Source: Phycisphaerae bacterium (GTDB lineage Bacteria > Planctomycetota > Phycisphaerae > Sedimentisphaerales > UBA12454). From it: a DNA stretch of 64,000 nt. The notes under the pieces were generated by a model. That model was not told the DNA's origin. It worked only from the letters and a program-made list of their open reading frames with translations, and made no database searches. The stretch is taken from contig JBAZHC010000013.1 of the NCBI GenBank assembly GCA_041652575.1, positions 1 through 64,000 of the forward strand. The letters run 5' to 3'. The stretch's first letter is position 1. Each line of letters begins with the position of its first letter. A program made the translations under genes and the position numbers. This document shows positions 43,227 to 53,274 of the stretch, one piece after another.

Positions 43227-45317
43227 ATGCGATATAAGCAGTTAAAGATATGCCTCACAACCTTAATACCGGTTTTCTTGGCAGTGGCGGTCTGTTCGAA
43301 CCTTTGTTTCGCAGCGTCTCAGGAGTTGGCGCTAAACGGAGGTTTTGAAGACAGTTCCGGCGGCAAGCCGAACTCGTGGTCAAGCCGGGGAAACGGCGGA
43401 TGGGCTGTTTGGAAAATAGATGAAAACTGGGGTCAGACAGGACGATGTTTCGTATGCGCGGGCGGCTATTCCGGCAGTGAATACCAAGAGTGGGTACAAT
43501 CTATTGATGTGGTGCCCGGCACAACTTGCATCTTCAGCGTAGATTCCTGTACGGAAGACTGGGGCACGCCAACCGGTTATATCAGAATTAACTGGAAAGA
43601 TGCATTCGGAAACACGATAAGCACTTATACGAATATGCTTTTTTCCGGCAGCCGGAATACAACATGGTCGCAATACAGCAGCGGCAATATAACAATTCCG
43701 GCCGATACCGTAACAGCGGAAATTATCCTGCACGGAGGCATTTCCGGAACTATATTATTCGATCAGATTTCATTTACAGGCCAGGTCCCGCCGATACAGG
43801 TAAACGCTGATTTCAACGGCGATTTGTTCGTCGATTTTCAGGATTTTGCGGCGTTTGCTCATTCATGGCTTCAATCGTCAACCCTATACGACCTGACCGG
43901 AGACAGTCAGGTGGATCCCTGCGATCTGAGCATTTTCGCAGACCACTGGCTTAAAGTTCCAGACCTTCTGTTTGAAGGCAATTTGATTGAAATCGACGAT
44001 ACCCAAAGGTATCAGGAGATTGACGGCTTTGGCGCATCACTGACCGATTCATCCGCATATCTTATTGGCAATTACCTCACCTCTGCTGAACGTACAAGTG
44101 TGCTCGAAGACCTGTTCGACCCTAATATCGGTATCGGGCTGACGTATTTGCGTCAGCCAATGGGCGCTTCAGATTTTCGCCGAGTTGATTACAGCTATGA
44201 CGATGTCCCATACGGTGACACCGATTATAACCTGACTTCATTTTCAATTAATTATGATGTTACATACATAATTCCCATACTTCAGGAGGCGCTTGGCATC
44301 TGTCCTGACATCAAAATTATGGGCACGCCATGGAGCCCGCCTGCATGGATGAAGACGAGCAAGGCATTCGGCTATGGCAGTCTGACTAACGATGACAGGG
44401 TCTATCGGGCATTGGCAAACTATTTTGTCAAATATATTCAGGCATACGCAGCATGGGACATCGACATCGATGCGGTTACCTTGCAGAATGAGCCGTATTA
44501 TGAGCCATACTCGTATCCGGGTATGCACATGGAACCTGCCGACCAGATACGACTGGTAAAACTCATGGGACCGGCTTTTGAGGCAAATGGCATTAACACA
44601 AAAATTATTATCTGGGACCACAATTGGGACCGGCCTGATTTTCCGGTCGCCGTTCTAAATGACAGCGAGGTATATCAATATATTGCCGGCACGGCATGGC
44701 ACTGGTACGGTGGAGATATTTCAACACAGAGCCAGGTACATGATGCCTACCCGGACAAAGATGCCTATTTCACCGAAGGCTCTGACGGGACATGGCAGCC
44801 GCAGGATTTCGGCTGGAGCCTGATAGATAATGGCAATTTAATCGTGCGGGCAACGCGCAACTGGGCAAAGACCGTAGTCAAATGGAATCTTGCACTGGAT
44901 CAGGATAACGGCCCCAAAATTGCCGGCGGCTGCGATACCTGCCACGGCGTTGTTACAATTAATTCAGTAACACACGCGGTTTCACGTCGGCCTCAATATT
45001 ATGCGTTAGGTCAGGCAAGCAAATTTGTGCGGCCCGGAGCCGTGCGTATTCAATCGACCGAATCAGCGGGAGCAGGTATTGAAAATGCAGCCTTTCAGAA
45101 TCTGGATAATTCGATCGTGTGTCTTGCTACTAATGCTTCAACAAGTTCGCACAACCTGAAAATCGCATGGAATAATAAGTCGTTTATTTATCCCCTGCCT
45201 GCCGTTTCATTCAGCACGTTTATATGGCGTCCGAATTCGAACGACGTTAATGTCTGGATTACGACCGGTGATCAGCAGAAACTGCTGGAAAAACAGCGCA
45301 CAGTATTTTTTCAATAG
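43227..45317 (+). CDS. Second secreted GH30 with the same module order (tandem paralogue)
   Basis: The 696-residue protein has the same architecture as the gene before it: signal peptide, beta-sandwich-like module (LNGGFEDSSGG, GGWAVWK, YQEWVQSIDVVPG), dockerin (FNGDLFVDFQDFAAFAHSWL and LTGDSQVDPCDLSIFADHWL), then GH30 with TLQNEPYYE (acid/base) and YFTEGSDG (nucleophile). The two align over their whole length with frequent substitutions, so the duplication is old enough for specialisation. In this copy the nucleophile-side sequence WHWYGGD replaces WHDYFGD. ATG 43227 is chosen over a TTG at 43215 because it gives a proper signal peptide. It is convergent with GH35, 11 bases away. Confidence 0.88.
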   Translation: MRYKQLKICLTTLIPVFLAVAVCSNLCFAASQELALNGGFEDSSGGKPNSWSSRGNGGWAVWKIDENWGQTGRCFVCAGGYSGSEYQEWVQSIDVVPGTTCIFSVDSCTEDWGTPTGYIRINWKDAFGNTISTYTNMLFSGSRNTTWSQYSSGNITIPADTVTAEIILHGGISGTILFDQISFTGQVPPIQVNADFNGDLFVDFQDFAAFAHSWLQSSTLYDLTGDSQVDPCDLSIFADHWLKVPDLLFEGNLIEIDDTQRYQEIDGFGASLTDSSAYLIGNYLTSAERTSVLEDLFDPNIGIGLTYLRQPMGASDFRRVDYSYDDVPYGDTDYNLTSFSINYDVTYIIPILQEALGICPDIKIMGTPWSPPAWMKTSKAFGYGSLTNDDRVYRALANYFVKYIQAYAAWDIDIDAVTLQNEPYYEPYSYPGMHMEPADQIRLVKLMGPAFEANGINTKIIIWDHNWDRPDFPVAVLNDSEVYQYIAGTAWHWYGGDISTQSQVHDAYPDKDAYFTEGSDGTWQPQDFGWSLIDNGNLIVRATRNWAKTVVKWNLALDQDNGPKIAGGCDTCHGVVTINSVTHAVSRRPQYYALGQASKFVRPGAVRIQSTESAGAGIENAAFQNLDNSIVCLATNASTSSHNLKIAWNNKSFIYPLPAVSFSTFIWRPNSNDVNVWITTGDQQKLLEKQRTVFFQ

Positions 45318-45328
45318 TCAGAGGCGGA

Positions 45329-48088
45329 TTATCCTTCGAAGACAAGTTTTACTTCCGTATCAATTGCCTCGTAGAAAGTATCTAATCGCGGCTCGACAAG
45401 AAAACTATCTGTACCTTCCAGAGCAATTGCCAGAACATTTTCTTTCTGCAGGAATGTTGCAGGCACATAAAACTCGTGCTGCGGGCCTATAGATTCAAAT
45501 TGCCCCAGCCCCTTGCCGTTGAGATAGAATACGCATCTTTGACTGGCGTTCGGAATTGTCAGTCGCACTGCGGCTTCAACGCCCGGATGGCACTTGTATT
45601 CAAATTTGCGTCTGAACCAGACGATATTGCCCATTTTTTCAGAGATAACATATTTTTCAGCGGTTGGTACATTTGTCCAGTCGGAATCGTCGAATAAACT
45701 TTTTGTGTAGCCCTTTAATATGCCGGTTAACTGCTGGCGGACTCTGAAATCTGAAACGTCGGTCGTTAATGGATTACCTGCTGAGGCGGCGTTGATCAAT
45801 ATCGGCTGCATTATTCCGCTGTATTTCAGGATTGCTCCCTCGTGCGGATGGGATTTGTTGTGGTAGATGTTTGCGTAAAGCACTGCGAGACAATTTCTGC
45901 CGGCAACGATAAATTTATTATCGATGTCTATTCTCTGCGGTTTATTTTCCGAAGTTATGCCTGTCCAGACGAGATTGCCGTTGAGATAAATATACTGGCG
46001 GTCGGTAGCATTGCCTGTGTAGATGATTTGGACATCTCTTGATTTTGATGACAGCTCGAATTGTCCGCGATACCAGATGTAGCCGTGTTCGAGCAGGCCT
46101 GCTTCTTCAAGCGATGTCGGCTTTGCCAGTCTCAGCCAGTTGCTGTCATCGTAGTCCGGGGCGATTTCGTCTGTATCGGCTTTTACTTTCCAGTCGCCAA
46201 GCCATTTAAGACTTACGCTGTTTTTCGCGGTCTTTTTGTATCCAAACGAAGTTTGCATATCTTTAACATCTGTAAATGTTTGTATTGTTTTGTCGGCGAT
46301 GGATGCATGGGTGATTTTTTTGCCGCCGAAATAATGGAATGTATTTTTTTCACCGCTGACAACCTGTATTTTTACAACAGCCTGATTGCCGCTCTGTTCG
46401 ATGTCCTTTGTGAAATAGGCATCACAGACAAGAATACCGTTGTTCATCGGTTCTACTTTGCCGGCCAGTTTCTGGTCGATGATAAACAGCAGATGATTTT
46501 TAATTTGCGCAATTTGTATTCCGGTATGTTTATATTTTAGTACGGCCTGTTCACTGCCGGCCAGTTCGATGTCGCCTTTGAGGATTTTTACTTCTGAAGC
46601 GGAGACATTTAAAGTTGTTTTGCCGATTTTGTCGGATTTGCCGTACAGACCGAAGAAAACCTGCCCGTTAATTTTTTTCGTAAAGAGCAATTCAGAACTT
46701 GAACTCATTATTTTAATGTCTGTATTGGGTATGCAAACATCGACCGGGAGAAGAGATGTTTGATAAGGCTCAAGTTCGAGGCCGGTAATAATTGTTTTGC
46801 CGTTTTTGAAGATGCTTACAGTTCGGCTTTGCGGGCTGAGATTTCTGACGCAGACAAGCTGCTGACCTTTGCCGTCTCTTTTGGCATATACTTTGAATTT
46901 TTCTGATTTTGTCGAAAGTGTTTTGTCGGCGGCAGAGCCGGTTTTTTCTATTATTTGTATTTCATTTTTTTCTGATATTGCTGAAAAGTCTTCCGTACTT
47001 TCTGATTCGAGAAGTAAATCTTTATAATCCTGACAAAATAGCATAAAAGCCTTTGTCCAGTCATATCTGCCGGGCATTACATGGCCCCATTCGCGTATCA
47101 TTGAGCCGCCGAAGTCGAAACTTGTGCCTGTGCCGATGCCTGTTATAGGCCAGTTATTTCCGCGGCAGCCCCAGTACGGAAAGGTTGTGCCGCCAATAAA
47201 CATATAATAGTTCAGAACGGATGCTCCGAGTATCAAAACGCTTTTGGTTACGCTTTCAGTCAGATTGATATCCGGAATGTAAAAAGGCTGGCCGAATTGT
47301 GAAAACCATCCGACCTGCAGTTCGAGAATCATAGTGGGGCAGTCGGGCTGGCCTTTTTTGGCGTTTATGATTTTTCCGTCGAAATATTCGTGCTCATACA
47401 TCCAGTGCGTAAAGAACGGAATGTTGGGATAATAAGTGCGTGTGTCGATAATACCTTTTCCCCTGAGAAATTCCGCTTCGTTTGCAAATTGAGGAATGTC
47501 TATACCGAACTCCCTGAGCATTTTGCCGAGTCGTTTGAAGTATTCGACAGCGGTTTCAACCGAGATTTTTTCTTCGCCGTAATGCATAAGATGGTCGTAT
47601 TCGTTTTCGACCTGGATACAGAGGATATTTCCGCCTTTGGTAACCATATATGGCAATATTTTTTCGGCAACGGATTTGTACCAGCCGCGGACATAACCAA
47701 GATATTTATCGTTTAGTACGCGCAATGGTATTTTTTTGGATAGCAGCCAGTCCGGATGTCCGCCGAAATCCCATTCCGCGCATATATACGGGCCGGGTTT
47801 TACAATCAGATATATTTCATGTTTTTGGCACAGTTCGATAAATTTGCCCAGGTCTCTGTCTCCTGTCCAGCATTGTTTGCCTTCGGTCTGTTCGTGCCAG
47901 CTCCATGGAATATATGTTGTGATAAGATTTGCCCCGCATCGTTTTGCTTTGATTATTCTGTTTTCCCAAAGTTCATTCGGTGTGCGGAAATAATGGAATT
48001 CGCCGCCTGTAAGCAGCAGTCTTTTCCCGTTGACTATAAAACTTTTCGCGTCATAAGTAATGTTTCCCTGCGATGCTGATGCTGTCAT
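45329..48088 (-). CDS. GH35 beta-galactosidase-type enzyme, cytoplasmic
   Basis: This 919-residue enzyme has a TIM-barrel with LTGGEFHYFRTPNELWENRI, VKPGPYICAEWDFGGHPDWLL, acid/base Glu in LCIQVENEYDH and nucleophile Glu in MILELQVGWF. Several beta-sandwich domains follow, including jelly-roll segments such as WYRGQFELSSKSRDVQIIYTGNATDRQYIYLNG. There is no signal peptide. In a glucan locus a GH35 is unexpected: it may remove beta-galactosyl or another beta-linked decoration, or have a different specificity. AGGA lies 9 bases before the ATG. It follows the phosphorylase gene by 26 bases in the same operon. Confidence 0.85.
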   Translation of the reverse strand: MTASASQGNITYDAKSFIVNGKRLLLTGGEFHYFRTPNELWENRIIKAKRCGANLITTYIPWSWHEQTEGKQCWTGDRDLGKFIELCQKHEIYLIVKPGPYICAEWDFGGHPDWLLSKKIPLRVLNDKYLGYVRGWYKSVAEKILPYMVTKGGNILCIQVENEYDHLMHYGEEKISVETAVEYFKRLGKMLREFGIDIPQFANEAEFLRGKGIIDTRTYYPNIPFFTHWMYEHEYFDGKIINAKKGQPDCPTMILELQVGWFSQFGQPFYIPDINLTESVTKSVLILGASVLNYYMFIGGTTFPYWGCRGNNWPITGIGTGTSFDFGGSMIREWGHVMPGRYDWTKAFMLFCQDYKDLLLESESTEDFSAISEKNEIQIIEKTGSAADKTLSTKSEKFKVYAKRDGKGQQLVCVRNLSPQSRTVSIFKNGKTIITGLELEPYQTSLLPVDVCIPNTDIKIMSSSSELLFTKKINGQVFFGLYGKSDKIGKTTLNVSASEVKILKGDIELAGSEQAVLKYKHTGIQIAQIKNHLLFIIDQKLAGKVEPMNNGILVCDAYFTKDIEQSGNQAVVKIQVVSGEKNTFHYFGGKKITHASIADKTIQTFTDVKDMQTSFGYKKTAKNSVSLKWLGDWKVKADTDEIAPDYDDSNWLRLAKPTSLEEAGLLEHGYIWYRGQFELSSKSRDVQIIYTGNATDRQYIYLNGNLVWTGITSENKPQRIDIDNKFIVAGRNCLAVLYANIYHNKSHPHEGAILKYSGIMQPILINAASAGNPLTTDVSDFRVRQQLTGILKGYTKSLFDDSDWTNVPTAEKYVISEKMGNIVWFRRKFEYKCHPGVEAAVRLTIPNASQRCVFYLNGKGLGQFESIGPQHEFYVPATFLQKENVLAIALEGTDSFLVEPRLDTFYEAIDTEVKLVFEG

Positions 48089-48114
48089 AATTAATTTCCT
48101 GCCTTAAAAAGTAA

Positions 48115-51100
48115 TTAACCTAATTCTATTTCTATTGACTGAATTTTGTGTTCTCTTGCTTTGCGGGCGATTGTTTCGTCAAAGACGCCGCCTTTTATTT
48201 TTGTGATTCTGCCGTTTATATCTTTTATCTCCGCGGCTATCGGCTTTACGCAGTCGTCGCCGAAGGTATTTTTCATCTTTGGGTTTTTATATGTAACCAG
48301 AATATCGCCTAAAAACATAAAACTGAGTGTTTTTGCCGCGAAATTTTGTTTTACCTGTTTATTATTTATCCACAGGTTTTTTGTCTGCGGCCTTGTTGTA
48401 AACAGCCAGTCTGGAATTGCGGGATTTAAATGTAATGTGACTTTGCCGTTATGGTCAATCGTGAATGGTTTTTCGCCGACAGCCATCATCAGGAATATGT
48501 GTATAAATTCCGCTGTTGAGCCGCTGAGTCTTGCGACAAATCCTGTGCCGTGGATATTGGCATCCGGGTTTGCGCTGCTTGCGATGAAAGAGGAATTTTC
48601 GAGTATGCTTCGTCCATAAATCTGCGGATTCATAAAAGGCACAAATACATTTTTGAAATCAGTGTAAAATTGCTCGAATAGCCCGCTTCTAAGCAGTTCA
48701 AGCATATATTTATATTCCATATGCGTCCAGATGGATTCGTTTTCCAGCCAGCCCCGTGAAAATGTTTTGGTTCTTCCAATTTCCATAGGCTGGTCCAAAA
48801 GCGGTTCGTTGACCTTATACATTTTTAATTTTTCATCGAACAAGCCGCTTTTTCTGACTGCTTTTGCCATGGCCAGCGTTTTGTTTTTGTTTTTTTCAAT
48901 TCTTAAAAAATGCACCGGCCCTTCAAGAAACGACGGCAGGGGATGCTGTTTGAATTTTGTGACTTTTATACATTGGAACCCCCGTCCGTTTAATTTAGGG
49001 TTGCCGTTGGTAATTATTTTCTTATAAGTTATCGGCTGATTTATAAAATAGCTCGGCAGAACACCGGCTTTTGATTTAGCCTGTGCTTTTGCGATGCCAT
49101 AGTTGAGTTTATCCAGAGCCGAGATTAAAAACTGCTTCAATTCCGCAATACTGACGGTTTTTTGTTTGCCTGAAACGCCGAAGAATATCTCAGTCCTGTA
49201 TTCTTCTTTGCAGGATGCGGATTTATTCCAGTAATCGAAACCATTTTTGTTGGTTTTCAGAAGTTTCTTGATTTTAGATATGAAATTGTAAGTCTCATTT
49301 GCGATTGATATTTTTTTTATGTTAGATTTTTCAATGGAATCGAGCGTAAAAATTATCAGCCGTTTTAATTCGAGGGTCTCGCACAGACTTGAACCGAACA
49401 ATCCCGGAAGGCCGTTTAGTGCGTCATACCAGTTCGGTTTGTCAGATTCCATTTCAATGCCGATACCTTCAAAATCCAGCGAAGCGATTTTATTTACTAT
49501 TATGCTGATAATTTTATGTGCGAGGGTTGTGTTGTAAATTTCGCCTTTACCGTATCTGGTTCTGACCTCATTTTTTCTTTCGCTTCTCTGTTTGATTAGC
49601 GATTCTTTTTTACTGCTGCGGGCGACAGAATCAATCTGCATCGGTTTGCCGCACCAGAGAACATATTTGTCTTCCCGCGGCAGAACATAATGATGATTAT
49701 CAAAAAAAGTGAAATCATTTTTCTCGAACAGGATATATCGCAGATTCTCCGGCCAGACAGCCAGATAGTTTTCGAACAAATCGAGATTGTAACACCAATG
49801 GTCAGACCAGAAACCGTGCCCACAATCCGGCTGGGAGACTTTTTTGCTTATTGTCAATATTTGGGCGATAAAAGCAGGCATGCCGATTTTTATTTTTATA
49901 TTACGTTCATCCAGATAAGTTGTTATTTGGCCGGGCGTATAATGTTTTTTGAAAAGCTGCAAAACGCATGCGGCCTGCTCTGAGGAAAAGGCAGCTTTGA
50001 TAATTTGTTTTAATTTCGGTGTGTTTGTTATTTCAAAACTTACCGGTTTTACAATCAGCGGATTGAACCCGTCCAGTTGAATCATATTGTAGAATTGTTC
50101 AATATTATCCGTTTTTACGTCAGGGTTAAACAGCAGGTCATTTCTGCGGTTCTGATTAACATCGCGGAAATTGCCGTTTCCCTGAGAATAATTGGTAGGC
50201 GATAATTGAAAATCGTTGTAGTCTCTTTCGAGGTCGCCGTGCTTTCGTGAATATAAATGAAGCGTTGTGCTTTTGTCTCTGTGCCGCAGCGATACCGGGA
50301 AACCGCCCCGCAGCGTATTATCCAGAAAATTCTGCCTGCAGTATAAATCAAACTCATTTGAACTGCTATGTACAAAATTATTCTGTGTCAGTTGTTCAAT
50401 AACGGTCTGGTTTTCGGATTGTTTTCTCGGAATATAACTGCCGCTGCACATCTGCGTTATAAGTTTGTTAAGTTTCTCCACGCTCGAAATACTTCCAATT
50501 ATCGAATTATACTCACACGATTTTTTTGGACTGATTACTGCTGTAAAATATCCCATCGCACACGGCAGACGGTTTTCAGTAATTTGTGTTCCATTGAGTT
50601 TATAAGGCGTTTGGCCGGCAAATACCTTCGGGTAGCTGTAATCAGTTAAATGAGCAAAAATCTTTTCGGGGTCAACTATCGGCGATATAATTTTCCCCTT
50701 TGCCTTGCCGCCGATAAAGCCCAGATAAAAATTTCCCTCTTTTACAGGTATTACTTCAGGACTATCCTGCTGTTTTGTGCGAATTTTAAAGTATGGAGCG
50801 TTATTTTTAAGATTTGTTACCTCGACAAATGATTCCACGAGCCGCCGCATATTTTTTAAATTGTAGTTATCAACGCCGAATGGAATTATCAGAGGCAGTC
50901 CGTCCAGCACTTCCATTTTTATTTTTTTGGTTGTTCTGTTCTCAATAGTAAGCTTTCGCACAAGCCCGGCATAATTTTCTCTGACTATGTTGAAAAAATC
51001 GACTTTGAAATACAATCCCAGCGTTTTATTTTCCTCTTCTATAGACAAAGATTCCGGGCGAATTATCATTTTTTGTGTTATTTTCATTGAACGCTGCTCC

Positions 51101-51405
51101 AGCTTATCCTGAAACGGTTCGTATAGGAATCCTTTTTTGCCGTAGAAAATTTTTACAAAAGTTCTGAAGCCCTGTGTTGAAGAGAGCTGATATGCGGCAT
51201 TGGCGGAGAGAAATTCCATTATCGGTTTTTGTTTATCCTCAAGACCGATACTGCACAGGCATTGGCCACGGTTTACATAAAAAACCCACATAGGAATTCC
51301 ATCTGCCCCGGCAATACCCGGGAAAAAACTGGCAAATGGTTTTGCCTGATTATAATTTTCAATAACGAATTCACCGTTGTCGCCCAATGAATACTTTGGT
51401 ATCAT
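48115..51405 (-). CDS. Glycoside phosphorylase, GH94/GH161 type
   Basis: This is an about 1096-residue (alpha/alpha)6 protein resembling cellobiose-phosphorylase-like enzymes: N-terminal beta-sandwich (GDNGEFVIENYNQAKPFASFFPGIAG), then LRGGFPVSLRH, RKHGDLERDYNDF, GFWSDHWCYNLDLFENYLAVWPE and KPNWYDALNGLPGLFGSS, which stands where GH94 enzymes have the DWND catalytic Asp. Length and motifs fit GH161 (beta-1,3-glucan-oligosaccharide phosphorylases) better than standard GH94 (about 800 residues), but this is from memory. No signal peptide. GGAGA lies before ATG 51405; the frame is open to a GTG at 51435 without a ribosome-binding site. It should release glucose 1-phosphate in the cytoplasm. Confidence 0.75.
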   Translation of the reverse strand: MIPKYSLGDNGEFVIENYNQAKPFASFFPGIAGADGIPMWVFYVNRGQCLCSIGLEDKQKPIMEFLSANAAYQLSSTQGFRTFVKIFYGKKGFLYEPFQDKLEQRSMKITQKMIIRPESLSIEEENKTLGLYFKVDFFNIVRENYAGLVRKLTIENRTTKKIKMEVLDGLPLIIPFGVDNYNLKNMRRLVESFVEVTNLKNNAPYFKIRTKQQDSPEVIPVKEGNFYLGFIGGKAKGKIISPIVDPEKIFAHLTDYSYPKVFAGQTPYKLNGTQITENRLPCAMGYFTAVISPKKSCEYNSIIGSISSVEKLNKLITQMCSGSYIPRKQSENQTVIEQLTQNNFVHSSSNEFDLYCRQNFLDNTLRGGFPVSLRHRDKSTTLHLYSRKHGDLERDYNDFQLSPTNYSQGNGNFRDVNQNRRNDLLFNPDVKTDNIEQFYNMIQLDGFNPLIVKPVSFEITNTPKLKQIIKAAFSSEQAACVLQLFKKHYTPGQITTYLDERNIKIKIGMPAFIAQILTISKKVSQPDCGHGFWSDHWCYNLDLFENYLAVWPENLRYILFEKNDFTFFDNHHYVLPREDKYVLWCGKPMQIDSVARSSKKESLIKQRSERKNEVRTRYGKGEIYNTTLAHKIISIIVNKIASLDFEGIGIEMESDKPNWYDALNGLPGLFGSSLCETLELKRLIIFTLDSIEKSNIKKISIANETYNFISKIKKLLKTNKNGFDYWNKSASCKEEYRTEIFFGVSGKQKTVSIAELKQFLISALDKLNYGIAKAQAKSKAGVLPSYFINQPITYKKIITNGNPKLNGRGFQCIKVTKFKQHPLPSFLEGPVHFLRIEKNKNKTLAMAKAVRKSGLFDEKLKMYKVNEPLLDQPMEIGRTKTFSRGWLENESIWTHMEYKYMLELLRSGLFEQFYTDFKNVFVPFMNPQIYGRSILENSSFIASSANPDANIHGTGFVARLSGSTAEFIHIFLMMAVGEKPFTIDHNGKVTLHLNPAIPDWLFTTRPQTKNLWINNKQVKQNFAAKTLSFMFLGDILVTYKNPKMKNTFGDDCVKPIAAEIKDINGRITKIKGGVFDETIARKAREHKIQSIEIELG

Positions 51406-51458
51406 TTTTGTCTCCGGATACATTTTAAATTTCACGGGAAAATTTTATATTTTTGCAT

Positions 51459-51503
51459 TAGCAACCGGTTTCTATATTATATACCTGAAGTTTTTATTGT
51501 CAA
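51459..51503 (-). promoter_or_regulatory. Promoter and LacI-type operator of the phosphorylase-GH35 operon
   Basis: Minus strand: TTGACA (51503-51498), 16-bp spacer, TATAAT (51481-51476), then the palindrome TAGCAACCGGTTTCTA (51459-51474 on plus), which would cover the RNA start. One position departs from the symmetric consensus. Confidence 0.8.
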
Positions 51504-51535
51504 GTGGTCTGGTGCGGAAGATTTTAAAGGCGATT

Positions 51536-52402
51536 TTATCCCTTAAGACCGGTAAGCGAAATGCCCTCGATAAAGGCTTTTTGCGCAAAGAAATAAATTA
51601 TGATTATCGGCAGAACAATAAGGCTCGATGCCGCCATCAGATAATTCCAGTAAGTTCCGCCGTGCTGGCTCTGGAAAAATTGCAGACCAAGCGCAAGGGT
51701 ATAAGTATCTTCCCGTGTCAGATATACCAGCGGACCGAGAAAATCATTCCACGACGCGATAAACTGAAACAACGCTACCACCAGCAGTACAGGTTTTGAC
51801 AATGGCAGTACGATTCGCAGCAGTATTCCCAGTTCGCTGCAGCCGTCGATTTTTGCCGCCTCGGTCAGTTCGGTTGGTATTGTGCGGAAGAATTGCCGCA
51901 TCAAAAAGATATTGAAAGCTGCTGCTCCGAACGATGGAATCCACAGCGGCTTTAATGTTCCAATCCAGCCGAGTTTGCCGAACACAACGAACAATGGTGC
52001 CATTATAACCGGAAAAGGTATCATCATTGTAGCTAAAACGCAGTAAAACAGTACATCCCTGCCTTTCCACTGGATTCTCGAAAATCCGTATGCAACCAGC
52101 GTTGACGATACCAGTGTGCCTATTACCGACAGAACGCAAACTATCAAAGTGTTTTTCGCATACTTCCAGAATGGTATCGCCGTTGTCGCATGGGTATAAT
52201 TACTCCACATAAATTTTGATGGGATAATTGTCGGCGGGATTTTTGTTGTTTCCGGCAGCGGCTTCAGCGCCGTTGACAGCATCCAAATAAGCGGAAACAA
52301 AAACGCTATCGCACCGATTATTAGTACCGCGTGTATCGCGGCAGACGACAGCAGCCGTTGTTTTTTATGTGATGTAGGTTTCGGTAGATTATTTTTCTGC
52401 AT
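51536..52402 (-). CDS. Sugar ABC transporter permease, MalG type
   Basis: This 288-residue inner-membrane protein has six helices and the EAA loop EAAKIDGCSELGILLRIVLPLSKPVLLVVALFQFIASWNDFLGPL, characteristic of CUT1 sugar importers (MalG/LacG side). Its start overlaps the MalF-type gene by 14 bases. No ABC ATPase gene is in the operon; CUT1 systems often share one MsmX/MsmK-like ATPase encoded elsewhere. Confidence 0.93.
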   Translation of the reverse strand: MQKNNLPKPTSHKKQRLLSSAAIHAVLIIGAIAFLFPLIWMLSTALKPLPETTKIPPTIIPSKFMWSNYTHATTAIPFWKYAKNTLIVCVLSVIGTLVSSTLVAYGFSRIQWKGRDVLFYCVLATMMIPFPVIMAPLFVVFGKLGWIGTLKPLWIPSFGAAAFNIFLMRQFFRTIPTELTEAAKIDGCSELGILLRIVLPLSKPVLLVVALFQFIASWNDFLGPLVYLTREDTYTLALGLQFFQSQHGGTYWNYLMAASSLIVLPIIIIYFFAQKAFIEGISLTGLKG

Positions 52403-53267
52403 AATAAACCCTGCTTGCCGTTAGTTTTGTTGTAATAATTGTTATTACAACGATGATAATAAACAGTAGAACAGCCATCGCACCGGCATAGCCCATCTTT
52501 AAGAAGCTAAACGCGTTATCGAACAAGTACATTGTGTAATAGTATGTGCTGCGGGCAGGACCGCCTGCGGTCATAATATATGGAACTGCAAAAACCTGCA
52601 GGCAGCCTATGATTCCGAGTATAAGATTAAAGTATATCACCGGCGAAATCATTGGGATTGTTATGTGTCGAATTTTTGCAAACCAGCCTGCGCCGTCAAT
52701 TTCCGCAGCCTCATAAAGGCTTCGCGGCACATCCTGCAGGGCTGCAAGGTATATCACAATTGAACCGCCCACGCCCCATATTCCGGTTAGTACGATTGAA
52801 GGCGTTGCCCACATTGTCGAACCGAGCCAGTTCGGCCCGTTAATGCCCAGCAGGCCGAGTATATAATTTAAAATTCCATTTTCTCCGTTGAACATCCATT
52901 TCCACAAAATAGCCAGCGCGACCATCGGTACTAACGACGGCAAAAAATAAATCGTGCGAAAAACTCCGCGTCCGATGATTTTTTGGTTCAGCAGAATAGC
53001 AAAGAACAGCGAAACAATCATTGAAAGCGGTATCGCCATAGCCGTATAAACGACTGTGCTTGTTATGGATTTTAAAAATATCTCGTCGTGGAAAAGACTG
53101 CTGTAGTTTTTCAGCCCGATGAAAATTGGCGGGTTTAGTACGTCATATTCGCAGAAGCTGTAATAGACGCTCTTATATATTGGATAGAGCTGGAAAATCA
53201 GAAAGCCGATTATCCACGGCGAAATGAATATAAGCCCCTTGAATAAGTTTTCGGTACTTTTTTTCAA
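52389..53267 (-). CDS. Sugar ABC transporter permease, MalF type
   Basis: This 292-residue permease has six helices and the EAA loop SLYEAAEIDGAGWFAKIRHITIPMISPVIYFNLILGIIG. The opening FISPWIIGFLIFQLYPIYKSVYYSFCEYD is typical of the MalF/UgpA side of CUT1 importers. It lies 7 bases after the binding-protein gene. With its partners it should import the oligosaccharides released by the secreted GH30 and GH5 enzymes. Confidence 0.93.
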   Translation of the reverse strand: MKKSTENLFKGLIFISPWIIGFLIFQLYPIYKSVYYSFCEYDVLNPPIFIGLKNYSSLFHDEIFLKSITSTVVYTAMAIPLSMIVSLFFAILLNQKIIGRGVFRTIYFLPSLVPMVALAILWKWMFNGENGILNYILGLLGINGPNWLGSTMWATPSIVLTGIWGVGGSIVIYLAALQDVPRSLYEAAEIDGAGWFAKIRHITIPMISPVIYFNLILGIIGCLQVFAVPYIMTAGGPARSTYYYTMYLFDNAFSFLKMGYAGAMAVLLFIIIVVITIITTKLTASRVYYAEK

Positions 53268-53274
53268 ATGTGGT

